From assembly GCF_003573695.1 (NCBI RefSeq), contig NC_039368.1:86208455-86272454 (forward strand): a DNA stretch of 64,000 nucleotides. Reading direction: 5' to 3'. Position 1 is the first letter of the stretch. Every line of letters begins with the position of its first letter. A program made the translations under genes and the position numbers. Of the stretch, positions 9,253 to 20,611 are shown piece after piece. The notes beneath the pieces are model-generated. The model searched no databases and was not told the DNA's origin. It saw nothing but the letters and a program-made list of their open reading frames with translations. The stretch is from Papaver somniferum. Lineage: Eukaryota > Streptophyta > Magnoliopsida > Ranunculales > Papaveraceae.

Positions 9253-12200
9253 TTTTTTTTTTACTCGGTCAATAAAATAGAATAAAAAAGCGAAAATGTA
9301 CAAGGATCAGGCTAATTTAGTGCTAAGCCAAAAAGGCCGCACACTAAAAAGCCTAAAAACGATAGTAAACCTCTCCAGGCCATTCAACAGAATGAATAAA
9401 ACCTGGCCTACCCTCGTAAAACTCATAATGATCCTCAGCTAACAAACATGCTTGTTTGGCCGAGACATCTGCTGAAAAATTAGCCTCTCTGAAGCTATGA
9501 ATATAGCTAATATTGTTATAAAAGCTCTTCGCTATTCTCCACTTCTGCATTAGCTGCCATGGCAAATCGCCTTTTTGAAGAGCATATAAACAACTCATCG
9601 AATCAGATCTGACACATAGGTTCTTCACATTCCATCTTTGAGCAACAACAGCACCATAGATCACCGCACAAACTTCAGCATAGAAGTTAGTCTGCCAGCC
9701 CAGGCCAACGCACAGAACTCCCAAGACTACCGAGCTAGAATCACGGAAAACAACACCAGAACCAGCCTGCCCCGGATTACCAAGAGAAGCACCATCACAA
9801 CAAATCATAATCTCACCAGGATTTGGTGGGCTCCAAGTAACTTCAACTGGGTTAGAGTGATCGCAAGATCTATGCGTCACTCTAAAGAAATTAACAATAC
9901 GCAAATCATCCAAAGTATTATGCATATGGCCTTTCAATCTAATAGAGTTATCACGAATTACCTGATGAACTCTTCCTTTAAACTCCAGCCAACGAATCTG
10001 TTTGTTCTCAAAATAAGCTTTATTACGCATCTTCCACAGCTCCGTAACTATTGCAAGATTTGCAATAAGCCACAGATCCTTAATCATTCGACTCCTGCCC
10101 TTTGCAGCCTTGTAGGAGGCTACCAGGTCCTCATTCGGCGTCAATCTGAAAATTTCAGCTGCCCACCTCCAAATTCTTTTGGCAATTTTGCAATGCCAAG
10201 TAATATGGCTAACATCTTCACAATCTTCTCTACATAAACGACACATAGAAGGCATCTCCCTACCAGTTTTCTTCATAACATTATCATCAGAAGCACAACA
10301 CTGTTTATAAAATAGCTTCCAATACTGCACACCCAAAGTAGGATGTATAACACTTCTAGAGAAGAGAGCTGCAGCTGGCAAAATTTCAGCTGGACCACAA
10401 ATAGCAGCCTTGGCCGACTTGACAGTGAAGACACCCTTACTATCCAAGTCCCAAATTTTATAATCATCTCCACCACCAATAAGAGGCAAATTATCAACAT
10501 CAATATTGCATCGTAACATCAATTCTTTAGTCTTTGGAGGAATAACCCAAGAGCCATCAATAATAATATCACTCACCTTGGCCTTAAAATCATTAGGGCC
10601 TCTTGTGGTGATTCCAAGACGCTGAGCAATTGAAAAATCAGCACACCAATTATCAAAAAATAAGGAAGTATTAGCACCGTTACCTATAATTGAGCGCGTG
10701 TGTTTTTGAACAAAGTTATGCACCAATCTAATGCCAGGAAAAACCGAGGAACCCAGCTTATAATCAACCAAGTTGCCATTAACTTTGAAATATTTTGCCT
10801 TCAAAAATCTAGCCCAAGTCTTATCAGAGTCGCGAATCGAAATCCACAACTTCATAAGCATGGCCCTATTAACATCGTTTAACTTCTTGAGGCCAAGCCC
10901 ACCTTCACGTCAAGAACGGCATAAGACATCATAAAGAACAGTGAAGTGTTTGCGCTTCTCAGCATCTCCAGACCACAAAAAATTGCGAATGGCCCTCTCA
11001 ACAGATTTGATGGCCGTGCATGGCCATTTGTAAACAGCCATTGAATGAAGCAAATAGCTAGAAATAACTGATTTGATCAAAACTAACCTGGCCTGAAAAG
11101 ACAAAAGCTTACCCTTCCAACCTGCCAGCTTGTCCATAATCTTCTCCATTACCTGACGAACATGAATATGACGCACAATGCCAGGCTTCAATTGGATTCC
11201 CAAATATTTATCCGGGAAATGCGCCCTCTCCATGCCCATAAAGTTTGCAATAGCAATAGCACGAGACTGCCTATCTCCACCATAATAAAATTTGCTTTTG
11301 GCGTAACTAACATACTGACCAGAAGCACGTTGATACATGCCAAGCATCTCCTTCAAGTTCCGCAAGCTATGAAGATTACCCTTACAGAAAATAAGAATAT
11401 CATCCGCAAAGAGCAAATGGGTTGGAGCCACACCTTTCTTACTCACCATGTGATGCATACTTCTAGCAGCAAACAATTTAGAGAGATTGCGGCTCAAAAC
11501 ATCCTCAATAAGAACAAAAATCAAAGGTGAAAGAGGATCACCTTGACGAAGGCCTCTTGTGATACTGAAAAAACCTTCAGGGCTACCATTAATCATAATA
11601 GATATACGGGCAGAATTAAGAATACTAATCAACCACGAACACCATGCATCAGAAAAGCCATATTGACGAAAAACTTCAACAACAAACTCCCAACTCACCG
11701 TGTCAAAAGCCTGGGCAATATCCAATTTAAGGCCAACGTTACCATGCTTCCGTTCAACGCTAATCTCATTGATCAGTTCCGAGGCCAAGGCTATATTCTC
11801 ATGAATGTTTCTTCCTTTCATAAACGCCACTTGCTCTTCAGAAATCAATTTGTTCAACACCGTGCCAAGTCTGGTCGCCATAATTTTTGTAATGATTTTG
11901 AAGAAGAAGTTGCTTAAGCCAATTGGCATATAGTCTTTAATAGCATCAGACTTATTAGCTTTTGGAATGAGCACAATAAAACTAGAGTTAATGCCATTGG
12001 GAATCTTCCTCATCGCCCAACAGTTTGCAATAGCATTAAAAATGTCTCTAGAAATAATATTCCAACAGATTCGAAAGAAAGAACCTGTAAATCCATCAGG
12101 GCCAGGAGCAGAATCCGCTCCAAGATCAAAAACAGCCTCTTTAACTTCATCCAAGGTAGGAATAGCATCCATACAAGCACTCTCAGCAGCTGAGATGCTT

Positions 12201-12848
12201 TCATGCTCATAATCAAATATTCTCGGATCAATATGAACAGCTCCACCATTGAACTTTGCACGGTAATGATCAACAATATAATCTTTTATTTCATCCTGCA
12301 AAAACAAAGTAGAGTTAGTAGAAATCTTCAGTTCGGAAATTGTGTTTTGGCTCCTCCTCATTCTTATTGAATTGTGAAAAAAACGAGTGTTCTGATCACC
12401 ATCCTCCAGCCAGCTAGTTCTCGATTTTTGTCTAAGCATAGTGGCCAACTCAATCCGCACATCATCAGCAGCCTTCTTAGCATCGGCAACCTTCAAAAAT
12501 TGGACTTCACAACTAACATTATGGTCCAAAATATCATTCTCCTTATCAAGAATCAATTCCGCTTGCTTTAAACGAAACTGAACATCTCCAAACACCAATC
12601 TATTCCAAATCTTCAAAGCCTCCCTCAACCGCTTCAACTTTGATGTAAACACAAAAGGAGGAGCACCATCCAACCTAACACTCCAATTGTCTTTGACGAA
12701 TTCCAAAAAAGATGGATGAGAAAGCCACATCTTTTGGATTCTAAAAGGAGCTCTCTTCGGCCTAGGACTATCAAAAGCAAAACCAAAGAGAGGAGAGTGG
12801 TCCGAGCAGACTCTCGGCAAAGCTTTGCACCTCCAGTTAGCAAAATTA
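9253..12848 (-). mobile_element. L1-type LINE, copy 2, longer copy
   Basis: The poly-A tail appears as a T run from 9253. The 5' end at 12848 is cut inside the endonuclease domain, so this copy is also 5'-truncated but extends about 700 bp further than copy 1. Its right flank has the 14-bp duplication CGTGGGCGTTAGTC that is otherwise found left of copy 1. Its left flank is the 17-mer found right of copy 1. Confidence 0.9.
9353..12848 (-). pseudogene. LINE ORF2: endonuclease tail, reverse transcriptase, zinc finger, RNase H (copy 2)
   Basis: The 5' edge encodes the last part of an AP-type endonuclease, including the catalytic-type SDHSPL. A basic linker, the reverse transcriptase (LKLDIAQAFDTVSW and FADDILIF), a zf-RVT finger and RNase H with CDGASLGNPG follow. 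One in-frame TGA at 10910-10912 interrupts the thumb/linker region, where copy 1 has Arg. The position of copy 1's stop is Lys here. The two copies thus carry different single nonsense changes and are otherwise open. There is no ORF1 and no start codon, because the first kilobases of the element are missing. Confidence 0.9.
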
Positions 12849-12862
12849 CGTGGGCGTTAGTC
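12849..12862. repeat. Right copy of the 14-bp target-site duplication
   Basis: Identical to 5714-5727 (CGTGGGCGTTAGTC). It abuts the 5' end of LINE copy 2 and is followed by ATAGGCG, which presumably continued directly from the left flank before insertion. Confidence 0.9.
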
Positions 12863-13314
12863 ATAGGCGTTTTTTCGGGGGAGTTAGTTTCTTCTTATAT
12901 TTATCTTTCCATAATCCAATATTTTATCACCTCTGTAATTTTGTTTCTCATCTTTGTTTGGCAAGTTTGACTTTTTTCTTAAACTTACAACGAGAGTTTG
13001 GATTTTGGTTCTTTTTTTTACTAAAGATACATGTTTGGTAAAAGTTTGGACTTGGAAGTAGTTTGACGAGTACTTTTGGAAGTAACCAGGTAAAATACAT
13101 TTCTGGGATTGTAAGAGTTTTTAGTGTATATTTTGTTGTAATCAGTTAAGTTGTTATCATGATTAACAATGGTGTTTTTTGTTTTTATGGTTTTATGGTT
13201 AGTCTCCGATGATTATAGTTTTCACGAGTTATTTAGAATTCTTTAATCTTTGATGTCAGTTGTTTTCAGTATAGAGTTGATATTTTTCACTTTTGATTTA
13301 TTTTACCAGGGAAT
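12863..13314 (+). other. Leader/upstream region of the MULE transposase gene
   Basis: AT-rich sequence with long pyrimidine stretches directly upstream of the ATG at 13315. It probably holds the promoter, 5' leader and an intron of the transposase gene: TTTACCAG at 13304-13311 is a plausible acceptor just before the ATG. No other gene is seen. Confidence 0.4.
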
Positions 13315-15372
13315 GGAGGCGAGTGTTGAAGTTATTTTTCTTTTTGAAGATGAATCGTTGTCTTTCCGTGTGACGAAATCTACCACTATTGAAACATTGA
13401 AGACTGTTGTATGTGGCCGATGGACTGTTCTGAATCCTGGTCGGCACGTTTTGTTTTGAAGGGACAATGCAATCAACTGTATGTTGATTCTGATTTTGTG
13501 CTCCTTTCAGTGTTTGAAAGATTTTTTATGAGAGGTATAACAACTTTTAACCTTTTCTGTGAAAGATTTGTTTGCTCCACATCCCACATGTCGCCTTCAC
13601 CCTGCCAAAATCCTATTCCTCCTTCTTGTACGGATAAAAATCCAACCACGGATCAAGCTAGAGGTAGATTTCGCGTAGTCTCTCCAGCTTCGAAGGATGC
13701 CAGAGCTAAAAAATATTTTGAGGTTTCCCAACCTGGTGTGAAGCAAAAAAAAAGTAAGTTGTGGCAACAAGCAATAACCGGGGTTGGAAAAATCTTTTAT
13801 AATGGTGTTCAGGAGGTTAGGAATGTTGTTGCCATGGCATGTTTTGCGAATGGCCATGAACCTGGTAGTAAGAAAAGAAAGAGTGGACCTTCTAGGTATA
13901 CCGTTCGATGCAAAAAATGGAAAATTGCTGGATATATATGGGAGTTCAATGAAGTGCATTAATCAAGGGTTTTGAATATTTCCGTGCAATGTTGTATTTA
14001 GATGCCACGTTCCTTACCGGTAGGTTCAGAGGTTGTTTAATGGCTGCAACTGCGAAGAATGGCAACGATGGTAAGGTTTTCTAACCTGATTACACACTTT
14101 TTATATTTGCGTAATTTTTAATACAACAGGTGATAGTCATTTGTATTATCACAAGCCAATTAGCACTTCATTGTTTCAAATCTTAGTACATATCGTTTCT
14201 CTAGTTCCATTTTTATTTCTCACCTGTAGAGTTTTATCCCATTGCATATGGTATCGTCTCTCATGAAGATGGTGCAAACTGGGTTTGGTTTTTGGAAAAT
14301 CTACAAAAGGTTGTCAAAGGTTATTGTTTGCTGTTCCCAAAGTTTTCCCAGATGCGTATCATTCTTATTGCTATTACCATATGAAACAAAAGATACCTGC
14401 CCACGGAGATGATCAATTGTATCCTCATGTGCTAAACCACTGGAGGCATGCTGTGTACGCCTTGACGGAAGGTAAAGATTATATAGAAAGTTTTTTTTTT
14501 TCTTTTTTTACAAAGATGATCAATTGTATCCTGAGTTTGCCATGTTACGACCAATCTCCGTTTATTGATTCTTTTTTTTTTTTTTTTAATTTGGGTAAAG
14601 GTGGGTATAATAAAGCTGTGAAAGATTTCATTGATTTGGAATGTGGTCACGTTGTGAGATGGATGGACCCGAGCATTGGTCCAATGCGTTTTTTGAGGGA
14701 TGTAGGTACGGTGAAGTTGCTTCAAGTGTGGCTGAATCTGTCAATAATTGGGTGAAGGACGAGAAGAGGATGCCGGTATCAGCTGTCGATAATACTATTA
14801 GAATGAAACTCATGGAAATGATCCATAAGCGTCATAAGATTTCCGAAACTATGACAAGTCGCTTGACTCCGGATTATGAAAACAAGTTAAAAGAACTTAC
14901 TGATGAAGGTAACTCTTGGATCGTTATACCTGCTGGGGATACTTTGTTTGAAGTTGTTGCTGATCACCGGTATGCTGTCAATTTGGAGACTTTTCATTGT
15001 TCTTGCAATAGGTGGAAGGTTTATGGATTTCCTTGCAGCCATGCTATTCAATGCATATTGTTGTCCGGCAAACAAGTATATGACTTTGTTCAGCCGTATC
15101 TCACATCTAGCTGGTACAAAACTCTTTATTCTTTCGCTATCCATCCTGTTCCAGATTCCGAGAAAGAGAATGAGTCATCTAACAATGTGCGAGTTATTCC
15201 TCCTCCTGTTAAAAAGGGTCCAGGGCGTCCAAAGACTGAGCGTTTTCAGCCAAAGTTTGTGAAGGTGAAGAATGAGAAGAGAAAGATAAGATGCGTAAAC
15301 TGCACGAGGCTATCGAATCACAACAGCCGAACTTGCCCATATCAGGAAGTTCATGATTTTTTTGGGATATGA
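13315..15372 (+). pseudogene. MULE (MuDR-family) transposase, broken
   Basis: From the ATG at 13315 the frame encodes a PB1-like N-terminus as in plant MuDR proteins, then breaks near 13440-13600. At about 13560-13960 lies a MULE-type DNA-binding region (VGKIFYNGVQEVRNVV, YTVRCKKWK). The DDE region starts near 13975 with YLDATFLTG, is split by an intron (donor about 14071, acceptor about 14229) and continues with HEDGANWVWFLENL. The segment that should carry the second catalytic Asp is missing between LENLQKVV and the VPKVFPDAYHSYC part. A one-base shift lies near 14665. The C-terminal half (to 15372) is intact, with an EHWSNAFFEG motif, a SWIM zinc finger (CSCNRWKVYGFPCSHA) and a zinc knuckle (CVNCTRLSNHNSRTC). 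Transposition activity is not expected. Confidence 0.88.
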
Positions 15373-15978
15373 TGTCTTTGTTAATTTTTTTTAGCTTTAG
15401 AGTTGGTAAGTTTTTCTAAGTTCTCCCGTTGCTTTAGAAAAAGGTTTATAAGAAAAAAAAAATTAGTTGGATTTTTAGTTTCATTTCTTAGTTGTTTTGA
15501 TTCGTCCAGTACATTTTTTATGACATCAATTTATCACATCAGTAATTTAAAGTTCTCTTTCCTTCGTTAAAGGCTATAAAAAACTAATGGCAAAGGCTAT
15601 TGCCTTTGATCTTAATTTATACTAAGAGCAAAGTTCGTTAGAAAATCCCAAAAAGAAATAGGTTGAACGGTGATACTAGGTTGTATGACTCACGAGGTCA
15701 TGCGTTCTAAACCGAACATCAGCATTTGTTTTTTGAAAAGAATTTCTTCTTTGTCGTGTATTCAAGGATTGATTTGAAATGTCCTAAATGTCCAACCCAT
15801 TGTGATATATAAAGCTGTATTTTGCAATTTTGAAGGGACATTTCCATCTCCTTTCAAGAGTAATCATTATGTTACTCGTTGAGTGGTGGATGATGCCATA
15901 GGTTCATCCTAGCTCTCTAGAGTTCGCAATTTTTCCCATGTAAAGCCCGGTATTTATGAACTTATTCATGTCTTTTAC
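15373..15978. other. 3' flank of the MULE gene
   Basis: AT-rich DNA after the transposase stop. It holds the weak tRNA-like segment described separately. The right terminus of the MULE could not be located. Confidence 0.35.
15660..15722 (+). repeat. tRNA-like SINE fragment (weak)
   Basis: GGTTGAACGGTGATAC resembles a pol III A box, and 30-35 bp later GGTCATGCGTTCTAAACC resembles a B box and T arm in tRNA-derived SINEs. The B box departs from consensus (TTCTAAACC for TTCGAnnCC). No cloverleaf can be drawn with confidence and no tail or duplication was found. Confidence 0.3.
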
Positions 15979-16065
15979 TGACATCTTGGAATTTTCTGGG
16001 CTTAAAGAGGAGATATTGATTACCGCAGCTATTTTTTAACAAGTTTAGAGTTAACTTCATATAAA
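15979..16065. repeat. 86-bp direct repeat, left copy
   Basis: The segment from TGACATCTTGGAATTTTC to TTAACTTCATATAA recurs in the same orientation at 20612-20697 with about two differences. The pair brackets the PMD-carrying element. It is much longer than an ordinary MULE target duplication. Confidence 0.85.
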
Positions 16066-16634
16066 TAGAATCCTGATTTTGGGCATACCAAAAACTTTCA
16101 AAGCATACAAAGGACTAGTCCTAACTTGGGTGACCTTATAAGGGGGACCCTATGGGTGGTTTAATTACCTATATGCCCTTAAATCCTATAAATTACTAAT
16201 CTATCTCTAACCTTAATACAAAAATCTATAATCATAAACCTAAAATCAGTTTCAACCCCTTCTTCTTCCTCCTCATCCTCCAGAACCCACCTTCTTCTTT
16301 TTTTTCTCATCGTATCATCGCCGAAATTTAATCGTCGATTCGTGAAAATTTAGTCGACAATTAAACTCATCTATATAATGGTTCGCCGTAAGCCAGTATC
16401 TCGTTCTAATCGAGCGATTGAACAACCCATTGAAGAAGAAGAAGAAGAAGATTTAGAGAGTGAAGAAGAAACTCAAAATCAACCACAAAATCAACTGGAA
16501 GAAGAGATTGAAGAAGAACCAACTCCAGAAATGAGAATAAGAAGGCTAGTTTTACAAACCCATCTCGTATTTGATGTTTTTGATTGGTTTGATTGATTTA
16601 ATTCGTCAAAATCATGTTTCTGCGGCAGTTACAG

Positions 16635-17280
16635 GGTATGGTTCGGCGCAAAACAAATCTTAGATGTGCGCCGAGCTGTTCTTGAAACTGAACCCTGAAA
16701 GTGCATATGAACGGCTCGGATATCTGAAATCCGTTTTGAGCCGAACTTAGTGACACAGAGACTTATATTTAGGATCGTCTTATTCGATGGTGTTAGTTTT
16801 GTGCAGAATATGTTTTGTGAATTTCAGAAATTTTGCATGTGCGTAGGATCGGCTTGTATGGTAGTATTAGTTTTGTGCCGAATAATTGTTGTTTGAATTT
16901 CATAATTTTTGCATGTGCTTAGGATCGGCTTGTATGGTTGTATTAGTTTTCCGCTGAGTAAAGGTTTCGATTCATAAGTCTAGATTCGGCTTATTCGATA
17001 GTATTAGGGTTGCGCCGAATATCATTGTTAAAATTTCATAAATTTTACTAGTGTGTAGGATCGGCTTATTTATATGATATCATGTTGCGCCGAATACATG
17101 TTTGAGTTCATAATCATAGACTCGGCTTATTCGACGGTATCGGTTGTGAGCCGAATATATAGGATCGGCTTATAATTGTTTTGTGGTATGAGCCGATCCA
17201 CTCTCTGTGTAAGCTAATAAAAATTTCAAGACATGATTCGGCTCATATGTGTTATTTCGGGTAAGCCGAGCCATCTTATT
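16635..17280. repeat. GGCTTA/GCCGAA minisatellite in PMD intron 1
   Basis: Units of about 60-75 bp of the type AGGATCGGCTTGTATGG..TTAGTTTTGTGCCGAAT recur at least eight times. Each has a GGCTYA on one side and a GCCGA on the other, so the halves are complementary and can form stem-loops. The copies are diverged. Confidence 0.75.
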
Positions 17281-18009
17281 TTCTTACAAGTTTTTGGCTT
17301 TCCAAATCTCTTTGTCGTTCGAATTAGTCTTATAACTTTCATACTTGTGTCAGGACCAATGCAGCTACAAAGAGGAAGAAGATGGAGGTAACACCTTCTA
17401 CTTCTAAAACTCCCGATCCTAGAGGAGGAGGTAAGAAAAAATTGGGAGCGGGAGGTAGAGGAGGAATTTCAGAAGAAGAAGCTGAACAAGTAAGAATTGA
17501 AAGACAAGAAGAAGTAATAGCTGAAGATGAAGAAGTTGATGATAATCAAGAAGTTCATCAAGAAACACAACCCCAAGGAAAACCCAAGAAATACAAGAAA
17601 GGTAAGAAGGTGGTAGAACCCGAGAAAGAGAAGAACGATGATGATCGACGGATCACTGGTTTACACATTCCTGATGAAGATGACGTAATTACACCTCGAT
17701 CAGATGGTTTGCCTCATGGTCTTCTGGAAGATGGAGGAAATGTGTTGATTGGTTATGCCGATTCTTGGGCGAAGAAAATTTATGAGACTCCTGATCACAA
17801 CCGTGCAGTCCGAGTATTGAGACACCAAGGGCAGCGGAATGGAGTCTTGATGAAGAGGTTCCTGAGGTTCCTGAGGCGAAACTTGTAACAAGTTTGCTTG
17901 GGGAACGGCTACGCTCGCTTACCTGCTGGACCAACTTGCCACCGCGTCTCGGTTGACAAGTACAAACATCGGAGGGAACTTCACTTTGCTCCAGGTAACT
18001 TTTGGGAGT

Positions 18010-18115
18010 TCAGAGTATGGTTCGGCTTATAACCATAAAATCTTTTAAGCCGAAGTGTTTACTTACTTGGTTCGGCTTATAATTCTTGATCCATATAAGC
18101 CGAACAGTTATCTGA
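18010..18115. repeat. GCCGAA/TTCGGC repeats in PMD intron 2
   Basis: Two units of the form GTTCGGCTTATAA..ATAAGCCGAA lie between the splice donor at 17995 and the acceptor at 18211. They are the same motif as in intron 1 and downstream of the gene. Confidence 0.7.
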
Positions 18116-19439
18116 GTTTGCAAAATTTAGTCTTACTTTGATGTTTCCAAGTAAAACTTGTTTCTATCAATTCAATTCCTTTGATTTTTTAATGTGGTTC
18201 TTTGGATGCAGGTGTGGATATATGACCATTTCCCAATTTTGAACTTGGCCAAAGTATTTGAGAAAGATGTCGATTATGTTGATACTGAGCCAACTGCAGC
18301 ACGGTACGCGTACGAGGACTCCAAGAAAAGGAACAAAAAGAAGTTGGTGGCAAGTTTGGGAGAGACGTTAGACCGTCTTGGTGTTGATGATATCACTTTT
18401 CAACCATATGAGAAGGAAGATGAAGAAGATGAAGTTGTTGAAGATGAGGATATGCCGGTAGGTATGTATCATGGGCCATTGTGGTATCCCGGTGGTTATG
18501 TTATATACGATCCTAGGCGAGTACTCCGTCAATTAGGATGCGTCCAAAAGGTTCCTTTATTTGACGAGAAATTCAGGTTGTTACCAAAGAGTGGTAAGGG
18601 AACTAAAAGCACTACTTCATCTTGGGAACCAAAGTATGATCCTGACCCCACCGTTGAGTTTTTGAATAATTTAGACAATCACACATTAGATGCGTCCAAG
18701 TTAACACCTTTACTTGATGATCCATGTGAAGAGGATCCGGGCTATATGGATTGGTATAACCAAATTTCTCATCCCTTCATTATCAATAAGAAAAGGCAAA
18801 AGATAGCTGATAAGGGGAAGGCGAGCCCAATCAAGATCACCAACAAGTCTACTTCCGAAGATGTAGTCAAGGCTTTCAAGATTATGGTAAGAATGACTTC
18901 ACTTTATACTATTTTCATATATTAGTTATGGTAAAAATGTCTTCAACCTCATGGTTATAAGTTGTTGACAAATGAAAAAATAGGTTGCCGCGGGTAGGGA
19001 GATGTTGAAAAAAATGAAGGCCAAACTTGGTTGCAAAACAACAATGACCGTGGAAGAACAAAAATACCTCATCAACAAGTGGGATGCAATCATCAACAAA
19101 GGACAAGGACCCGAGGAACCCGAACAAAGGCCTACCACTAAGAGGTCTCGACAAGTTGGTGAAGGTACAAGCCAAGGTGGTGCTACCGTCCAACCCGGTA
19201 ATGATGCGTCGGAAGATGAAGACCAAGGTGGAAGAAGAGGTGGTCGTGCAACTAAGAAGAGGGGTCGTGGTTAAATGCCCTTTTATGTACACTTTTATGG
19301 TACAATTTTTCTTAAGTTTTAAGTACACTTTTATGGTGTTGCAAACACCTTTGCTTTTAGGTGCTGAACTTTGTTTTTAATGGTGCTGGGATTGAGTTAT
19401 GGACACCTTCAATTTCATGTTTTAATGAATAGCTTAACA

Positions 19440-19995
19440 ATTATGTGCCGAATTTATAGAGTTCGGCTTATCCTCTAATGTTAGTTACGCGCCGACTCAT
19501 TTGTCCTTCAGGTTCGGCGCATTCGATAATCACCGTATGTGCCGAACTATAAACATTTACAGGTTTCGGCTTATACGATATCCTCAATATGTGCCGAACC
19601 ACGAACAATATTTTAACCCAAAAATTAACAAATTCATGTTCGGCTCAGACGATAATCATATTATGTGCCGAACCTTGAACATAAGAGGTTTCGGCTGATT
19701 CTCCATATGTTCCGAACCAGTAACAATATTTCAACCCAGAAATTAAAAAATTATGTTCGGCACATACGAATTTGGATATGTAAGCCGAATTAGTAATGAT
19801 TCTATTCCGGGCTATTCAGGATGTTGTTCGGCTTACTATGAAACTTTCATATAAGCCGAACTAGTGTCTAGCAAAAGGGTTGGAATTGGAAATTATAGGT
19901 TCGGCGCATGCAGTAAACAGATTCAGTAAGCCGAACCGTTCATCAATTGGTAGATTCGGCTCATAGATGTGAGCCGAACCTCAACCTGTTTCGCC
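19440..19995. repeat. GCCGAA/TTCGGC palindromic array 3' of the PMD gene
   Basis: About eight units of 60-70 bp alternate GTTCGGCNCA and TGTGCCGAAC around a variable core such as CGATAATCA. They lie between two convergent gene fragments and continue into the 3' part of the minus-strand frame near 19923-19990. Confidence 0.8.
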
Positions 19996-20294
19996 GAACC
20001 ATGATTCAAAAAACCTAACTTTTGATAATTGAGAGCTATAGAAGTGAGATTAAGTATAGGATATAAGTGTACATGTGTATTAGAAGCATTGGGTTCCTCA
20101 TCAATGTCTTCATCATCAGGATTTGGCTCATAAAAATCATCATCTTGAGTTTGTGTTTGAGTTTGAGCTTGAGTTTGAGTGGGTGTAAAATCATTCTCAT
20201 AATCTAAGAAATCAGCCATTTGGGAATCATTGGTGTAGTTGATGTGTATTTTCCTAGGTTTTTTAGATGATATATGACCCTCCTCATCCTCCAT
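19996..20294 (-). CDS. Acidic N-terminal exon of an unrecognised element-borne gene
   Basis: A frame starting at 20294 (MEDEEGHISSKKPRKIHI) reads leftward through a basic patch, a repeated Thr-Gln stretch (TQTQAQTQTQTQ) and an acidic stretch (EPNPDDEDIDEEPN), then runs into the GCCGAA array, where coding character ends. An in-frame Met 31 residues upstream is also possible. It looks like the first exon of a second gene of the PMD-carrying element, convergent with the PMD gene, with the rest deleted. The product is not recognised. Confidence 0.4.
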
Positions 20295-20611
20295 TGAATC
20301 AAGAATTATAATTTTCTCACTTTCTCCTTCTCTTTCTCTCCTTCTTAACCAAACCAAACTTTGATTTTTTTTCCTCAAATTTTTCATCTAAACAACTCTT
20401 ATAATTCTGAAAATTATTTTAATCACTGAACAAAATACTTAATCACTAATCAAGATTATTAACACTAATACGTAAAGGGCAGATTTGTCATTAAAAATTT
20501 TTTGGGTTAAGGGTTATCTGATTTTGGTATTTCACAATCTTTTTTGTTTTCATTCAGTATGCCTTGGAAGATTTTGGTATGCCCAATATTATGGTTCTAT
20601 AAATATAATGA

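Larger units (their letters stand above)
16378..19274 (+). pseudogene. Plant mobile domain (PMD) protein fragment
   Basis: Four exons fit: 16378 to about 16566, 17354-17994, 18212-18886 and 18984-19274. Exon 1 starts with MVRRKPVSRS and is Glu-rich. Exon 2 begins with a basic, Glu-rich region, then shows the start of a PMD fold, a frameshift near 17830 and, after a jump near 17880, the PMD C-terminal signature FAWGTATLAYLLDQL followed by GGNFTLLQ. Exon 3 continues in frame with VWIYDHFP and later RRVLRQLGCVQKVP, both typical of PMD proteins of the MAIN/MAIL1 type. Exon 4 has a Gly/Arg-rich tail ending in KKRGRG. The central PMD region, well over 100 residues in full-length relatives, is missing. 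PMD proteins act in silencing or genome stability; this copy is a captured, internally deleted one. Confidence 0.7.
16079..20586 (+). mobile_element. MULE-like element carrying a PMD gene fragment
   Basis: The left end TTGGGCATACCAAAA-CTTTCAAAGCATAC and the right end, read in reverse as TTGGGCATACCAAAATCTT, are inverted copies. The similarity extends inward imperfectly. Inside are a plus-strand PMD gene, a convergent minus-strand gene fragment and three blocks of GCCGAA/TTCGGC repeats. Flanking TATAAATAGAAT and TATAAATATAAT could be a degenerate target duplication. MULEs are known to carry PMD genes, which supports the class. No transposase was found inside. Confidence 0.6.
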
